A stretch of 64,000 nt of DNA from Porphyra umbilicalis. Taxonomy: Eukaryota; Rhodophyta; Bangiophyceae; Bangiales; Bangiaceae. The translations under genes were made by a program, and so were the position numbers. Within the stretch, counting starts at the first letter, position 1, and each line of letters opens with the position of its first letter. This document shows, in pieces, positions 18,442-27,107 of this stretch. The DNA lies in the NCBI GenBank assembly GCA_002049455.2, contig KV918991.1:1-64000 (forward strand), written 5' to 3'. The notes under the pieces are model-generated. The model was not told where the DNA came from and ran no database searches. It saw nothing but the letters and a program-made list of their open reading frames with translations.

Positions 18442-21400
18442 TCAGTTTTTCTGCTTATCGTCATAGCGATGAAGGAAGTGGCAGGCCATCATGGCCCATG
18501 TTGTGGGATTTGTATCCCTTGAGTCTGCTGATAAAAGCACTTCGTACTCGAAACATGCACGTATGGCAGTAGCGTACCAACTGGCGTTGGTCCATTGTGG
18601 TATTACCACGGTTGCTTCTTCTGTGGTTGTTACCAAGCGTCGAAGGACTGAGTCCAAGTGTTGCACCGGAGGTACCAGAAACCCGTTGGGGAGCACTGGT
18701 ACGGGGGGATCGCTCCCGATCAGTGTCGCCTGTGCGGATTTCGGCCACACATATGTGTACGGGCCGTAAACACGGTTCAGCCGAGAGAAATGCCGCAAGG
18801 CAAGTTGGGGGTCATACGCAAAGTTGCGCGTCATGGACGGTAGGGTGGATTTGAGCCACGCCACAGGAATTACTTCCTTAATTGCAACGTCGGTACTTGA
18901 CTCTGTCCAAGAGACATCGGCATGGATAACTCCGTCACCGGTAACATGGACATGTTGGATAGTGGGTATCCACGTGGAGTCCATGACGATGTTGGCCACG
19001 GTTGTGAGCCCAGCTTGTCGGCTACTTCGTCGCGTTGGCGTTTGCCACTCGTACCCCGGTACCTGCTTCTTCTTCTGTCGAAGGAAACGCACCACCAGGT
19101 TGCGGGGGAGGTTCTCCAGGGGTTCCCAGGTGTCGTCTTTCGACCCGTAGTCGAACCAGCGCACCTTAGCGCTATAGCTGTCACCCGTCTGGCGTAAGCC
19201 TAGGAGTTTGTCGATCACATACTCATCGGCAGTTGCCGGGGTTGACTTGCGTTGGTCTAGACCATCTAGCAAGGGGTGTGGAACCTTGTCCGTCGTCGTT
19301 GGACGAGGAGCGGGGGTGACATGGTCACTGCTGACGCGTTTCTCCTCGCCGTCAATGTCAATGACAAACGTGGAGGCGTCCGCGTCCGCGTCGACGACCA
19401 CGAAGGGGCCAATGGCTTTGCTTTGCAGCTTGTTTTGCCGATCGTGGTTGGTCGTGTATACGTAGTCGCCGATCTTGACGTCCGCATTGCGGGTTGCGAC
19501 CCGATGGTCGAAGTTACGTTTGTAACGTTGTTGCGTCTTACGCAAGGCCTCGACCACGATGGGGATCTGCTTGCGCAGGCGGGCCATGAACTCGCGCTTG
19601 CGAGCTAGGGGTGACCCATCCTTGAGCGTTCCCTTATTGGTAAGCGGAGTGCCCGGGGGCAAGTTGCGAACCGTGAGGTTGGGGATCCGCCTTGGGATAA
19701 CAAGCTCAAAGGGGGCGATGCCCGTCGACCGATGTGGTTGGCTATTATACGCCATGGTGATTACCGGGAGTAGCTCATCCCATCGTGATGGGTCGTCGGC
19801 GACGTAGTGTCGCAGCTGAGTAGCCATGGTACGGTTGTACCGTTCGACTTGCCCATTGGTTTGGGGATGATACGCCGTGGTGCGAACCGTTTCAATGCCA
19901 AGCATTTTCATCACAGCGATGAAGAAGTTCGACATGAACTGGGGCCCTTGGTCCGATAGGATCCGGTCCGGTGGCCCGTAGGCTGACACCCACGCGTCGA
20001 TGATGGCTGACGCCACTGACATAGCCGTGATTCGCCGCAAGGCGACGCACTTGGTGAGCTTGGCGAAGCGGTCGGTGATAACCAAGATGAAGCGGTTGCC
20101 CTTCTTGGAGGCCGGGATGGGCCCAAAGATGTCAACGGATAGCTCCGTGAGAGGCTCGGTCGCCTGGAACAGGGTCAAGGGCGTGGTGTGTCGCCGCAAG
20201 GCGAGGCGGTTTTGCGCACACGTTGTGCACTTGGTGATGGTCGAATGGATATCCGTCACCATTGAAGGCCAGTAGTATGCCTTGCGCATGGTGTAATACA
20301 TCCGGTTCATACCAGGATGGGCGGCCACGGTTGCGTGGTGCTCGAGGGTCAACACGCGTTCGCGTAGCGACTTTGGAATAACCAATTGTTTGCCGTAAGG
20401 CGCACGGCGGTACAGAGCGTGATGCTCATCGCGGCAGAAGGCCTTGGCCGTTCCGCGCTCCACGCGAGTGGACATCTCGACGCAGAAGTCGTCTGTTTGT
20501 TGTGCTTCGACAACGTCGTCGAACTCCACCGGTTCCGGTGTGTCGGTACCCGTGTACCTGCCCGTTCTTAAGCCGTTGGCCGTCTCGGCCAATGCCAGAC
20601 AAGGTATATCATCATGGATATCTTCTGGCGGCGCCACCGTAGAGGCGCGCGACAGGAAGTCGGGCAAGTGGTGAGATGCACCTGGTTTATAAACCATATC
20701 GAATGTATATTCGGAGAGGCGAAGTCGCCATCGCATCAAGCGTCCGCTTGAGTCGGTTGTGCTGTAGATCCAGCTAAGTGCTTGGTGATCCGTTCGGATG
20801 AGGAAGCGTTGTCCGTCGAGGAAGTGCCTCAACTTGAGGACAGCCCACACAACGCCGAGGCATTCTCGCTCCGTGGTGGAGTAGTTCTGCTCTGCAGCAG
20901 TGAGTCCTCGGCTCCAATACCCGACAGGGTGAAGCAGTTCGCCCGGCTCCTCTTGGAGGAGGGTACAACCAACTTGGTCGGCGCAGGCGTCCACGTCAAC
21001 GACGAGCTTCCGATTGGCCTTCGGCAAGGCAAGTACCGGTGGGCACAACAGTGCGTTGCGAAGGTCCTCGAAGGCGGCGATAGCCACGTCCGTCGGTGGT
21101 GGTAAATCCGGTGGGATCTCGGCCCTAGTCAGGGCGTTCAGGGGCTTTGCTCGTTTGGCAAAGTCTTTGACAAACCGTCGATAGACGTTGCACATGCCCA
21201 AGAAGCTTTTCAGCTGGGTCTTTGTGGTTGGGAACTTGGCATGCTTCAGAGCATCCACGTTCTTGTTGTGCACGTGCAGTTGCCCGGGGCGGACAATGTG
21301 TCCTAGGTACTCGACCTCATCGGAGAACCACGTGCACTTTTCCAAGTTGAGGGTGACCCCGGCTTCGCGGAGGCGGTGAAGAACCGTGTCAACGTCTTTG

Positions 21401-23043
21401 ACGTGTTGTTCCGCGTTTGCGGAGAAGATGATGACATCGTCTAAGTAGACGAGGCATATCTGCCACTTCAAACCGGAGAGGATAATATCCAACGCGCGTT
21501 GGAAGGTAGCGGGCGCGTTCGTCAAGCCGAAAGGCATGGATAACCAGTGGTATATACCACAGTGCGTTGTGAACGCCGTCTTCTCTTGGTCATCCTTGCG
21601 TAAGGGTACTTGCCAGTACCCCGCGGTGCAGTCGAGAGACGTGAACACCTGGGCATCTCCCAAGGAGTCGAGGCAGTCCTCCATCCGAGGCAAGGGATAA
21701 GCATCCTTCTTGGTGATGTTGTTTAACCGACGATAGTCGACACAGAACCGGGCTTTGCCGTTCTTCTTTGGTACAATTACCACGGGGCTTGCCCAAGCAC
21801 TATGGCTAGGGGCAATGACGTTGAGCTTCAACATCTTGTTGATCTGATCAGCGATGATCTGCCGTTTGAACGGCCCGGTGCGGTAGGGTTGGGCCCGTAT
21901 GGGCAGAGCGTCGGGAGGAGTGACGATGGCGTGCTCCGTAGCACGGATGACGCCCAGGGTTCCATCCCACATAGACGAATGCGTCTTAAGCATGTCACGA
22001 ATCTGCTTGTGCAGGTACTCGGGTGCCTCACTGAGGTCGAGGTCCTCGAGTGGGTCACGACTCGCGTCGTCCGATGATTTATCGGTTCCACCCTTTGGGG
22101 TGTTGTCATCCAAGACGGCGGAGAGCATCGGCCCTTGGTAGGGTTCTGCAAACCCCAAGGTAGAGTTCTTGCGAACAATGACTTGGTCCTTGCCGAAGTT
22201 GCATAACTTGACCAGGAATGGTTCGTCCGGTTTGACGATGGCGATGCCGCGGGCGACGGCCATGGACTTGTGTCGGCACAACCGAATGTTCGGTGTGATG
22301 GTAACCATACCAGGCGTGTCGCAGGTGGCCATGATCCACTCCTCCTTGTGCCCGTTGACACGCACCTGTTTGCAGGCTCGAACCCGAGCGGGTTTATCTT
22401 GCCAGTGGCGGTCCCACGCGCTGTCGTTAAGACAAGCTAAGATCGGCGTTGGCCGAGGTTGCTCTTCCGTGCATCGCACGTGCTCTTGCCAGACGATCTT
22501 GCGCAAGCGCGGCAGAATGCCCTCGATGTTTTGTTCAATGAACTCGGTGCCAAGAATGCACGGGACTGACAAGTTGTCTGCAACGAGGAATCGGTCAAAT
22601 AGACGCGCACCTCCGGTGTCTACATACAGATGTATGGCATACTTCGTCACAAGACGATTGTTGTTTGCATCTCGGATGCGCGGAAGCGTAGTCAACTCTT
22701 CGGCGTAAGCCATCCAGTTCGAAGGGAGAACACTAGTTCGCACTATGTTCACCCCGGCGCCCGTGTCTAAGACAGGGCGGCAACTTCGCATTACGCGCAG
22801 GCATGGGCCTAACGTGGCTGCGATCTCATAGTGCCGAAGGGCACGACGTAAGAGTCTTGTCACCGTACGCTTTCGCGTTCCGCCGGGCAACCCCAAGTCG
22901 GGCACCCGGCCTAGACGTTTTTCGAGTCGTCCACGGCGTCGGCCGGATGCTCGACTTCGTCTTCCTCGACGTTGCCGTCGGCAAGGGCATGAACGCCGAT
23001 AGGCGGTTGCCGACGCTCGCGAGGGCGATAAGGCTCGGCACAC
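18442..23043 (-). CDS. pol: Pol polyprotein: protease, reverse transcriptase, RNase H, integrase, chromodomain
   Basis: Open frame of 1533 codons with no needed ATG (it begins at a GTG at 23043, within gag). Aspartic protease signature LDTGAG lies at about residue 93. The reverse transcriptase has FCVDYRRLN, SLDCTAGYWQ and YLDD at about 533-536. RNase H has VDVDACADQVG and TDHQALSWIY. Integrase has an HHCC zinc region (HHATVAAHPGM ... CTTCAQNR), then SVDIFGP, LSDQGPQF and NGQVERYN carrying the D, D, E residues. A chromodomain follows at about 1273-1325 (YVIDKLLGL, WFDYGSKDDTWEPLENL), which places the element among chromoviruses. About 200 more residues follow the chromodomain. Pol overlaps gag by 133 bases in the -1 frame, so a ribosomal frameshift is the likely expression route. 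Confidence 0.95.
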   Translation of the reverse strand: MCRALSPSRASATAYRRSCPCRRQRRGRRSRASGRRRGRLEKRLGRVPDLGLPGGTRKRTVTRLLRRALRHYEIAATLGPCLRVMRSCRPVLDTGAGVNIVRTSVLPSNWMAYAEELTTLPRIRDANNNRLVTKYAIHLYVDTGGARLFDRFLVADNLSVPCILGTEFIEQNIEGILPRLRKIVWQEHVRCTEEQPRPTPILACLNDSAWDRHWQDKPARVRACKQVRVNGHKEEWIMATCDTPGMVTITPNIRLCRHKSMAVARGIAIVKPDEPFLVKLCNFGKDQVIVRKNSTLGFAEPYQGPMLSAVLDDNTPKGGTDKSSDDASRDPLEDLDLSEAPEYLHKQIRDMLKTHSSMWDGTLGVIRATEHAIVTPPDALPIRAQPYRTGPFKRQIIADQINKMLKLNVIAPSHSAWASPVVIVPKKNGKARFCVDYRRLNNITKKDAYPLPRMEDCLDSLGDAQVFTSLDCTAGYWQVPLRKDDQEKTAFTTHCGIYHWLSMPFGLTNAPATFQRALDIILSGLKWQICLVYLDDVIIFSANAEQHVKDVDTVLHRLREAGVTLNLEKCTWFSDEVEYLGHIVRPGQLHVHNKNVDALKHAKFPTTKTQLKSFLGMCNVYRRFVKDFAKRAKPLNALTRAEIPPDLPPPTDVAIAAFEDLRNALLCPPVLALPKANRKLVVDVDACADQVGCTLLQEEPGELLHPVGYWSRGLTAAEQNYSTTERECLGVVWAVLKLRHFLDGQRFLIRTDHQALSWIYSTTDSSGRLMRWRLRLSEYTFDMVYKPGASHHLPDFLSRASTVAPPEDIHDDIPCLALAETANGLRTGRYTGTDTPEPVEFDDVVEAQQTDDFCVEMSTRVERGTAKAFCRDEHHALYRRAPYGKQLVIPKSLRERVLTLEHHATVAAHPGMNRMYYTMRKAYYWPSMVTDIHSTITKCTTCAQNRLALRRHTTPLTLFQATEPLTELSVDIFGPIPASKKGNRFILVITDRFAKLTKCVALRRITAMSVASAIIDAWVSAYGPPDRILSDQGPQFMSNFFIAVMKMLGIETVRTTAYHPQTNGQVERYNRTMATQLRHYVADDPSRWDELLPVITMAYNSQPHRSTGIAPFELVIPRRIPNLTVRNLPPGTPLTNKGTLKDGSPLARKREFMARLRKQIPIVVEALRKTQQRYKRNFDHRVATRNADVKIGDYVYTTNHDRQNKLQSKAIGPFVVVDADADASTFVIDIDGEEKRVSSDHVTPAPRPTTTDKVPHPLLDGLDQRKSTPATADEYVIDKLLGLRQTGDSYSAKVRWFDYGSKDDTWEPLENLPRNLVVRFLRQKKKQVPGYEWQTPTRRSSRQAGLTTVANIVMDSTWIPTIQHVHVTGDGVIHADVSWTESSTDVAIKEVIPVAWLKSTLPSMTRNFAYDPQLALRHFSRLNRVYGPYTYVWPKSAQATLIGSDPPVPVLPNGFLVPPVQHLDSVLRRLVTTTEEATVVIPQWTNASWYATAIRACFEYEVLLSADSRDTNPTTWAMMACHFLHRYDDKQKN

Positions 23044-24557
23044 TGTGCGGCGAAGTGCCCCGGCTTGTTACAGCTGTAACAGATGTCAGCCCGATTGGCT
23101 TGAGGGACGGCAGCCCGAGGGGGCGGCGGGGTGCGAACCGGTGTGAACGGTCGTTCCGTCGTCGTCCGCTGGTCTTGTGTCGCGTAAGCGACTTTGATCG
23201 CCGTTGGGCGGGTAATCTTGAGTTGCAAACGCAACTTGTTCGTACCGTCCCAATACATCTGGGCGGTGGCGACCGTCTCAGACAGGGTTCGGTCGGGGAA
23301 CTGGTCGTTCAGTACCCGTACGTGCGCTTGCACAAGGTCTGAAAGACCAGTGATGAAGACGTCCTTAACGTCTTGGATGTCGAACAAACCGTTCAGGAGG
23401 TCGCATTGCGTTTCCACGCGATGGCCAAAGGCCGTGGGCGCCTCGTTGTCTTGTTGCTTCACCGTAATGATGTCTTGATAGGCGTTAGCCATGGTTGCGT
23501 GTGTCGCATACTTCGAAAGAAGCCAGTTGACGGCATCTCCGTAGGTACGGATGGCGTAACGCTTACGTCCGAGGGTGCTGTTAAGCGCGCCGGAGAAGGC
23601 CATCTTGGCGTTGCCGGCTAGTCGAAAGACCATAAGCGGCAGGGCTTGACCGTGCGTCAGCCCAGCCGCGTCGCACGCGCGGCGAAAGGTCGTCAAGAAC
23701 GTGAAGATGCCCAAGGGCAGGGCTCCCGTGAATGGCTGTTGCCCATGGAACGCTCCGTCCAAACGTTTGTTGAGACGGTGCGACCGCTGTGCCTCTTTAG
23801 GCGTATACGTCAGTTGACGGCGGATCAGGAAGTACGTCCTGTAGTCCAGGAGTGCCTTGAAGCGGCTATTAGCCGGGCGGATCACCTTGATCCTATCGGC
23901 TTTTTCAAGTCGCTCCTTCCGTTTGGTGGGGGGCGCGGGGCGCTTGCGCGCGGCAGCGTCCGACTCGCTCGAGCTTTCGCTCGGCGAGGACCCACTTGGG
24001 GGCGACGGCGGGTGTGGGGGCCCGTGGCCATCGTCCGAAGAGGACGTGTCCGTCGCGTTGGGGTTGTCGTCGTCTGACGACGTCGGGCTTGACCCAGACG
24101 CGGAATCGTCGGAAGATGAGGAAAGCGCGGCGTTAGCCGGAGCGTCCTTGCGGACGGACTTGTCCTTGATCACCTTGTTCGTCTTCTTGACGTCCTTGGT
24201 CTTGTCGCCCGACTGGCGGCGAGACTTAGCCACACGGCGTTCCTCCTCATGGGAGTCGACCTTGCGCAGGGCCTCGACGTCGTCGACCAACTTGTCATTG
24301 GCTCGCGCCAGAGACTCGTTAGTCTGTTCTTGGGCCGTTAGGCGTCGCTGAAGTGCTTCAACGGCCGCCTTCAGGCTCTCCACCACCTGCATCTGCCCAG
24401 AGGCGGCTTGATCCGCAGGGATGGGGGGAGTTGGAGCACCGTCCGTGGGGGCGTCGGAGGCGGCAGGAGTGCCTTGTCCCCCGCCCGGCGGCCGGTAGCC
24501 AGATGGCAACTTGCCGTCTCTGGCTCGCCGAGTGCCGCCGGTACCACCAGTAGACAT
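22911..24557 (-). CDS. gag: Gag polyprotein with CCHC zinc knuckle
   Basis: ATG at 24557, 548 residues. The N-terminus is Gly/Pro/Thr-rich, then a coiled-coil-like stretch lies at about 58-100, followed by a basic then Ser/Asp-rich linker. A capsid-like helical region spans about 240-450 (for example FLTTFRRACDAAGL, FSGALNSTLGRKRY). One zinc knuckle, CYSCNKPGHFAAQC, is at 493-506, and the tail is acidic. It forms the particle that packages the element RNA in this family. The stop codon (TAG, 22913-22911) comes two codons after a candidate slippery site used to enter pol. Confidence 0.92.
   Translation of the reverse strand: MSTGGTGGTRRARDGKLPSGYRPPGGGQGTPAASDAPTDGAPTPPIPADQAASGQMQVVESLKAAVEALQRRLTAQEQTNESLARANDKLVDDVEALRKVDSHEEERRVAKSRRQSGDKTKDVKKTNKVIKDKSVRKDAPANAALSSSSDDSASGSSPTSSDDDNPNATDTSSSDDGHGPPHPPSPPSGSSPSESSSESDAAARKRPAPPTKRKERLEKADRIKVIRPANSRFKALLDYRTYFLIRRQLTYTPKEAQRSHRLNKRLDGAFHGQQPFTGALPLGIFTFLTTFRRACDAAGLTHGQALPLMVFRLAGNAKMAFSGALNSTLGRKRYAIRTYGDAVNWLLSKYATHATMANAYQDIITVKQQDNEAPTAFGHRVETQCDLLNGLFDIQDVKDVFITGLSDLVQAHVRVLNDQFPDRTLSETVATAQMYWDGTNKLRLQLKITRPTAIKVAYATQDQRTTTERPFTPVRTPPPPRAAVPQANRADICYSCNKPGHFAAQCAEPYRPRERRQPPIGVHALADGNVEEDEVEHPADAVDDSKNV
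22917..22923 (-). promoter_or_regulatory. Candidate -1 ribosomal frameshift heptamer G AAA AAC
   Basis: In the gag frame the sequence is TCG AAA AAC GTC TAG. Shifting back one base on AAA AAC gives GAA AAA CGT, which is exactly the pol frame. The heptamer has the YYYZ half of a classic slippery site (AAAAC) but G rather than A at its first base. A downstream structure was not examined. Confidence 0.5.
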
Positions 24558-24766
24558 ACTGGGACCTGAACAAGTGTTCCGACTTGGCTTACGCCCTGCG
24601 CGCCAACGTCGGAGATCTCAACCGTGATGCCCCCGGCACCACGCCCACAAGTCAATGGCTTACGCCCCGCGCGCCAAACGACCGTATCGACACCGTCACA
24701 ATGCCACGAGGCAGCGAGATAGTTCTCGGGGACACCGTGCCGCGAGGCACGATGAAGGCGAGGGTA

Positions 24767-24784
24767 TCCCCTGCTGCTCCACCA
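24767..24784 (-). other. Primer binding site
   Basis: Two bases inside the right LTR the minus strand reads TGGTGGAGCAGCAGGGGA, complementary to a tRNA 3' end finishing in CTCCACCA. TGG at this position is the hallmark of a tRNA-primed retroelement. The tRNA was not identified. Confidence 0.8.
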
Positions 24785-24786
24785 AA

Positions 24787-25179
24787 TGTGGTATTAATAA
24801 CGTTAGTTCAATTACCAGTGTACTGAGACCGACCGTAGCCAAGCAATAAAGCAAGTTCTATCGCCGTCGCGGCGAGGAAGAAGACCTTTTGTTGAAGGGC
24901 ATCCGATGGGGAGCCGGGTGGTGCCCACGACGGCGACCCCGGACCCATGGTGGTTTAATACAAACAACGGCACTGGTCGATCGACCATCCGATCAAGCGA
25001 TCGTAATGAGTGCCGGCAGACAGATAAGACAGGCAAGCAAACAAGCAATAAAAAATAAACAATGCGGAAGTAACCCCCCAAAGGGCGTGCCACAAGCCGA
25101 GTCGCACACATCCGTGGATTCGGCCAGTCAAGGGGGCTACCCGTGGCTAATTGCCAATTGGTAGCAGAGATATGCTACA
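24787..25179 (-). repeat. Right LTR (5' LTR for the gag-pol strand)
   Basis: 393 bp, near-identical to the left LTR. It should carry the promoter for the minus-strand transcript. Confidence 0.93.
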
Positions 25180-26760
25180 CTTGAGGCAACCTACCGCGTG
25201 CGTTCCTCGACGACGACGCGTCCGACCACGTTGTGCTCGTGGTTGGCAACGTCACCGATGCTGATGCCGTTGCCGCCGCGATTGTGCGCGCCGAGGCGGG
25301 CAACCGTTGTCGCTGCTGTCGTGGCAGGCGGGGCGGCGTCGCTCAAGGCAACCGACGGCGTGCGCTCCACGGCGGCGCCGTGGCCGACCACGCTGCGCGC
25401 GTGGAGGAGTGCGACGTCATTGCCGCCACAGCAGAGGCGACGACGGCGGCGACGAACAAGGCGACCGCCTGTGTGCGCTTTTCGTCGGCGCCGTCATGGT
25501 CCAACACGTTGCGCTCTTGCTTCGCGACGTGGCGGACGCCGATGCCGTCCCCACCGCGGTCGAGCGCGCCGAGGGGGGTGAAGCAGTTGTCGCCGCCATC
25601 GTGGAAGGCGCGGCGGCGACGCTCTAGGCCACCACCGCCTTGCGTTTCTCGTTGGCGTCGTGGCCGACTGCGTCGTGCTCGTTGTTGGCTACGTCGCGGA
25701 CGCCGATGCCGTCGCCGCCGCTTCCGACCACGTCGTGCTCGAGGTCTGTGACGTCGAAGACGCCGATACGGTCGTCGCCTCGGTCGTACGCGCCGACAAG
25801 GGCAACGCTGTTGTCGCCACCGTCGCGGCAGGCGGGGCGGCGTCGCTCAAGGCGATCGACGGCTTGCGATCCACGTCGCTGTCGTGTGGCGGTCCGAGAC
25901 AGCCTCAACGACATCCGCATGCTCCTCGTTGTGGGCGACGTGGCCGGCGTGGACTCGGTTGTCGCCGGCGTCGTGTTGCGCTCCTCGTCGGGGTTGAGAC
26001 CGTCCGCGTGCTGCTCGTTGTTGGCGACGTGGCTGGGGGTGGCGTGATTGTCGCCGGCGTTGTGGGTGCCGCAGAGGGAGACGCACATGTCGCTGCCGTC
26101 GTGGCGTCCGCGGCGGCGACGTACAAGGTCCCCGACGTGTTGCACACGTCGTCGGCGTTGACGCCGTCCGCGTGCTGCTCATTGTGGGCGACGAGGCCGG
26201 CGTGGACTCGGTTGTCGCCGGCGTCGTGTTGCGCTCCTCGTCGGGGTTGAGACCGTCCGCGTGCTGCTCGTTGTTGGCGACGTGGATGGGGGTGGCGTGA
26301 TTGTCGCCGGCGTTGTGGGTGCCGCAGAGGGAGACGCACATGTCGCTGCCGTCGTGGCGTCCGCGGCGGCGACGTACAAGGTCCCCGACGTGTTACACAC
26401 GTCGTCGGCGTTGACGCCGTCCGCGTGCTGCTCATTGTGGGCGACGTGGCCGGCGTGGACTCGGTTGTCGCCGGCGTCGTGTTGCCCTCCTCGTCGGGGT
26501 TGAGACCGTCCGCGTGCTGCTCGTTGTTGGCGACGTGGATGGGGGTGGCGTGATTGTCGCCGGCGTTGTGGGTGCCGCAGAGGGAGACGCACATGTCGCT
26601 GCCGTCGTGGCGTCCGCGGCGGCGACGTACAAGGTCCCCGACGTGTTACACACGTCGTCGGCGTTGACGCCGTCCGCGTGCTGCTCATTGAGGGCGACGT
26701 TGCGGAAGGTGACGCGCTGATCGCCGGCGTCGTGCTGGCGACAGAAAGCGATGCATTTTT
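25180..26760 (+). repeat. Tandem array IV: irregular units, then exact 253-bp units
   Basis: The first part (25180-25900) has irregular units sharing GCGGCGTCGCTCAAGGC. From about 25920 the units are regular: CCCGACGTGTT recurs at 26131, 26384 and 26637, exactly 253 bp apart. Each 253-bp unit has two related halves (VRVLLVVGDV-type segments) and ends in VPDVLHT. The last unit passes into unique sequence near 26760. Its core matches array III. The gypsy element is inserted in its first unit, and a possible signal-peptide start lies at 14742 across the insertion. Confidence 0.85.
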
Positions 26761-27107
26761 CACTGCCGTTGCGGAAACCGCGGGGGCGACGCACAAGGCG
26801 GCCGACATGCTGGTCGGTTCGTCGATGGTCGGGAGACCCAATCGTTGGGGAAAGCTGGTTGTGCGCTTCACGGCCGTAAGTCTTGGCGCGAGGAGATGGT
26901 AGGGAGCACTGTTTATGACGGAGGGCGGGTGAAGAAACAAATGTTCACCCCATGGTAGAGGTCACGGCACACAGACTAAAAAGGACACTCCTGCAACGAA
27001 ATGAGAGTCAAACGCAGAACGGCCCGCAGGTGCACATCTCCACTTCTCATGCCCACACACTGTTCGATGGGCAACGTACACGAACACAGCACGGCGCGCA
27101 GCGCCAT
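26761..27107. other. Spacer; likely 3' region of the zinc-finger gene
   Basis: About 350 bases with no ORF of note. It would hold the 3' untranslated region of the minus-strand zinc-finger gene. Confidence 0.35.

Larger units (their letters stand above)
14904..25179 (-). mobile_element. Complete Ty3/gypsy chromovirus-type LTR retrotransposon
   Basis: Two 393-bp direct LTRs (14904-15296 and 24787-25179) begin TGTGGTATTAATAACG and end ATATGCTACA. A 5-bp target duplication CTTGA flanks the element (14899-14903 and 25180-25184). Gag and Pol lie on the minus strand, and a tRNA-complementary primer site sits two bases inside the right LTR, so that LTR is the functional 5' LTR. I found three differences between the LTRs (near positions 29, 65 and about 308), which indicates a recent insertion. 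Gag and Pol are both open. Between Pol and the left (3') LTR lies a 3-kb region with an antisense gene. Confidence 0.95.

Noticed and set aside
14904-25179. Retrotransposon read in the plus orientation (left LTR as 5' LTR)
   Set aside because: The PBS with TGG lies beside the right LTR, and gag and pol are on the minus strand. Sequence after the left LTR lacks TGG.
1090-26760. Arrays as CRISPR or ankyrin-repeat genes
   Set aside because: Units lack the repeat/spacer alternation of CRISPR, and no ankyrin, LRR or similar consensus fits in any frame.
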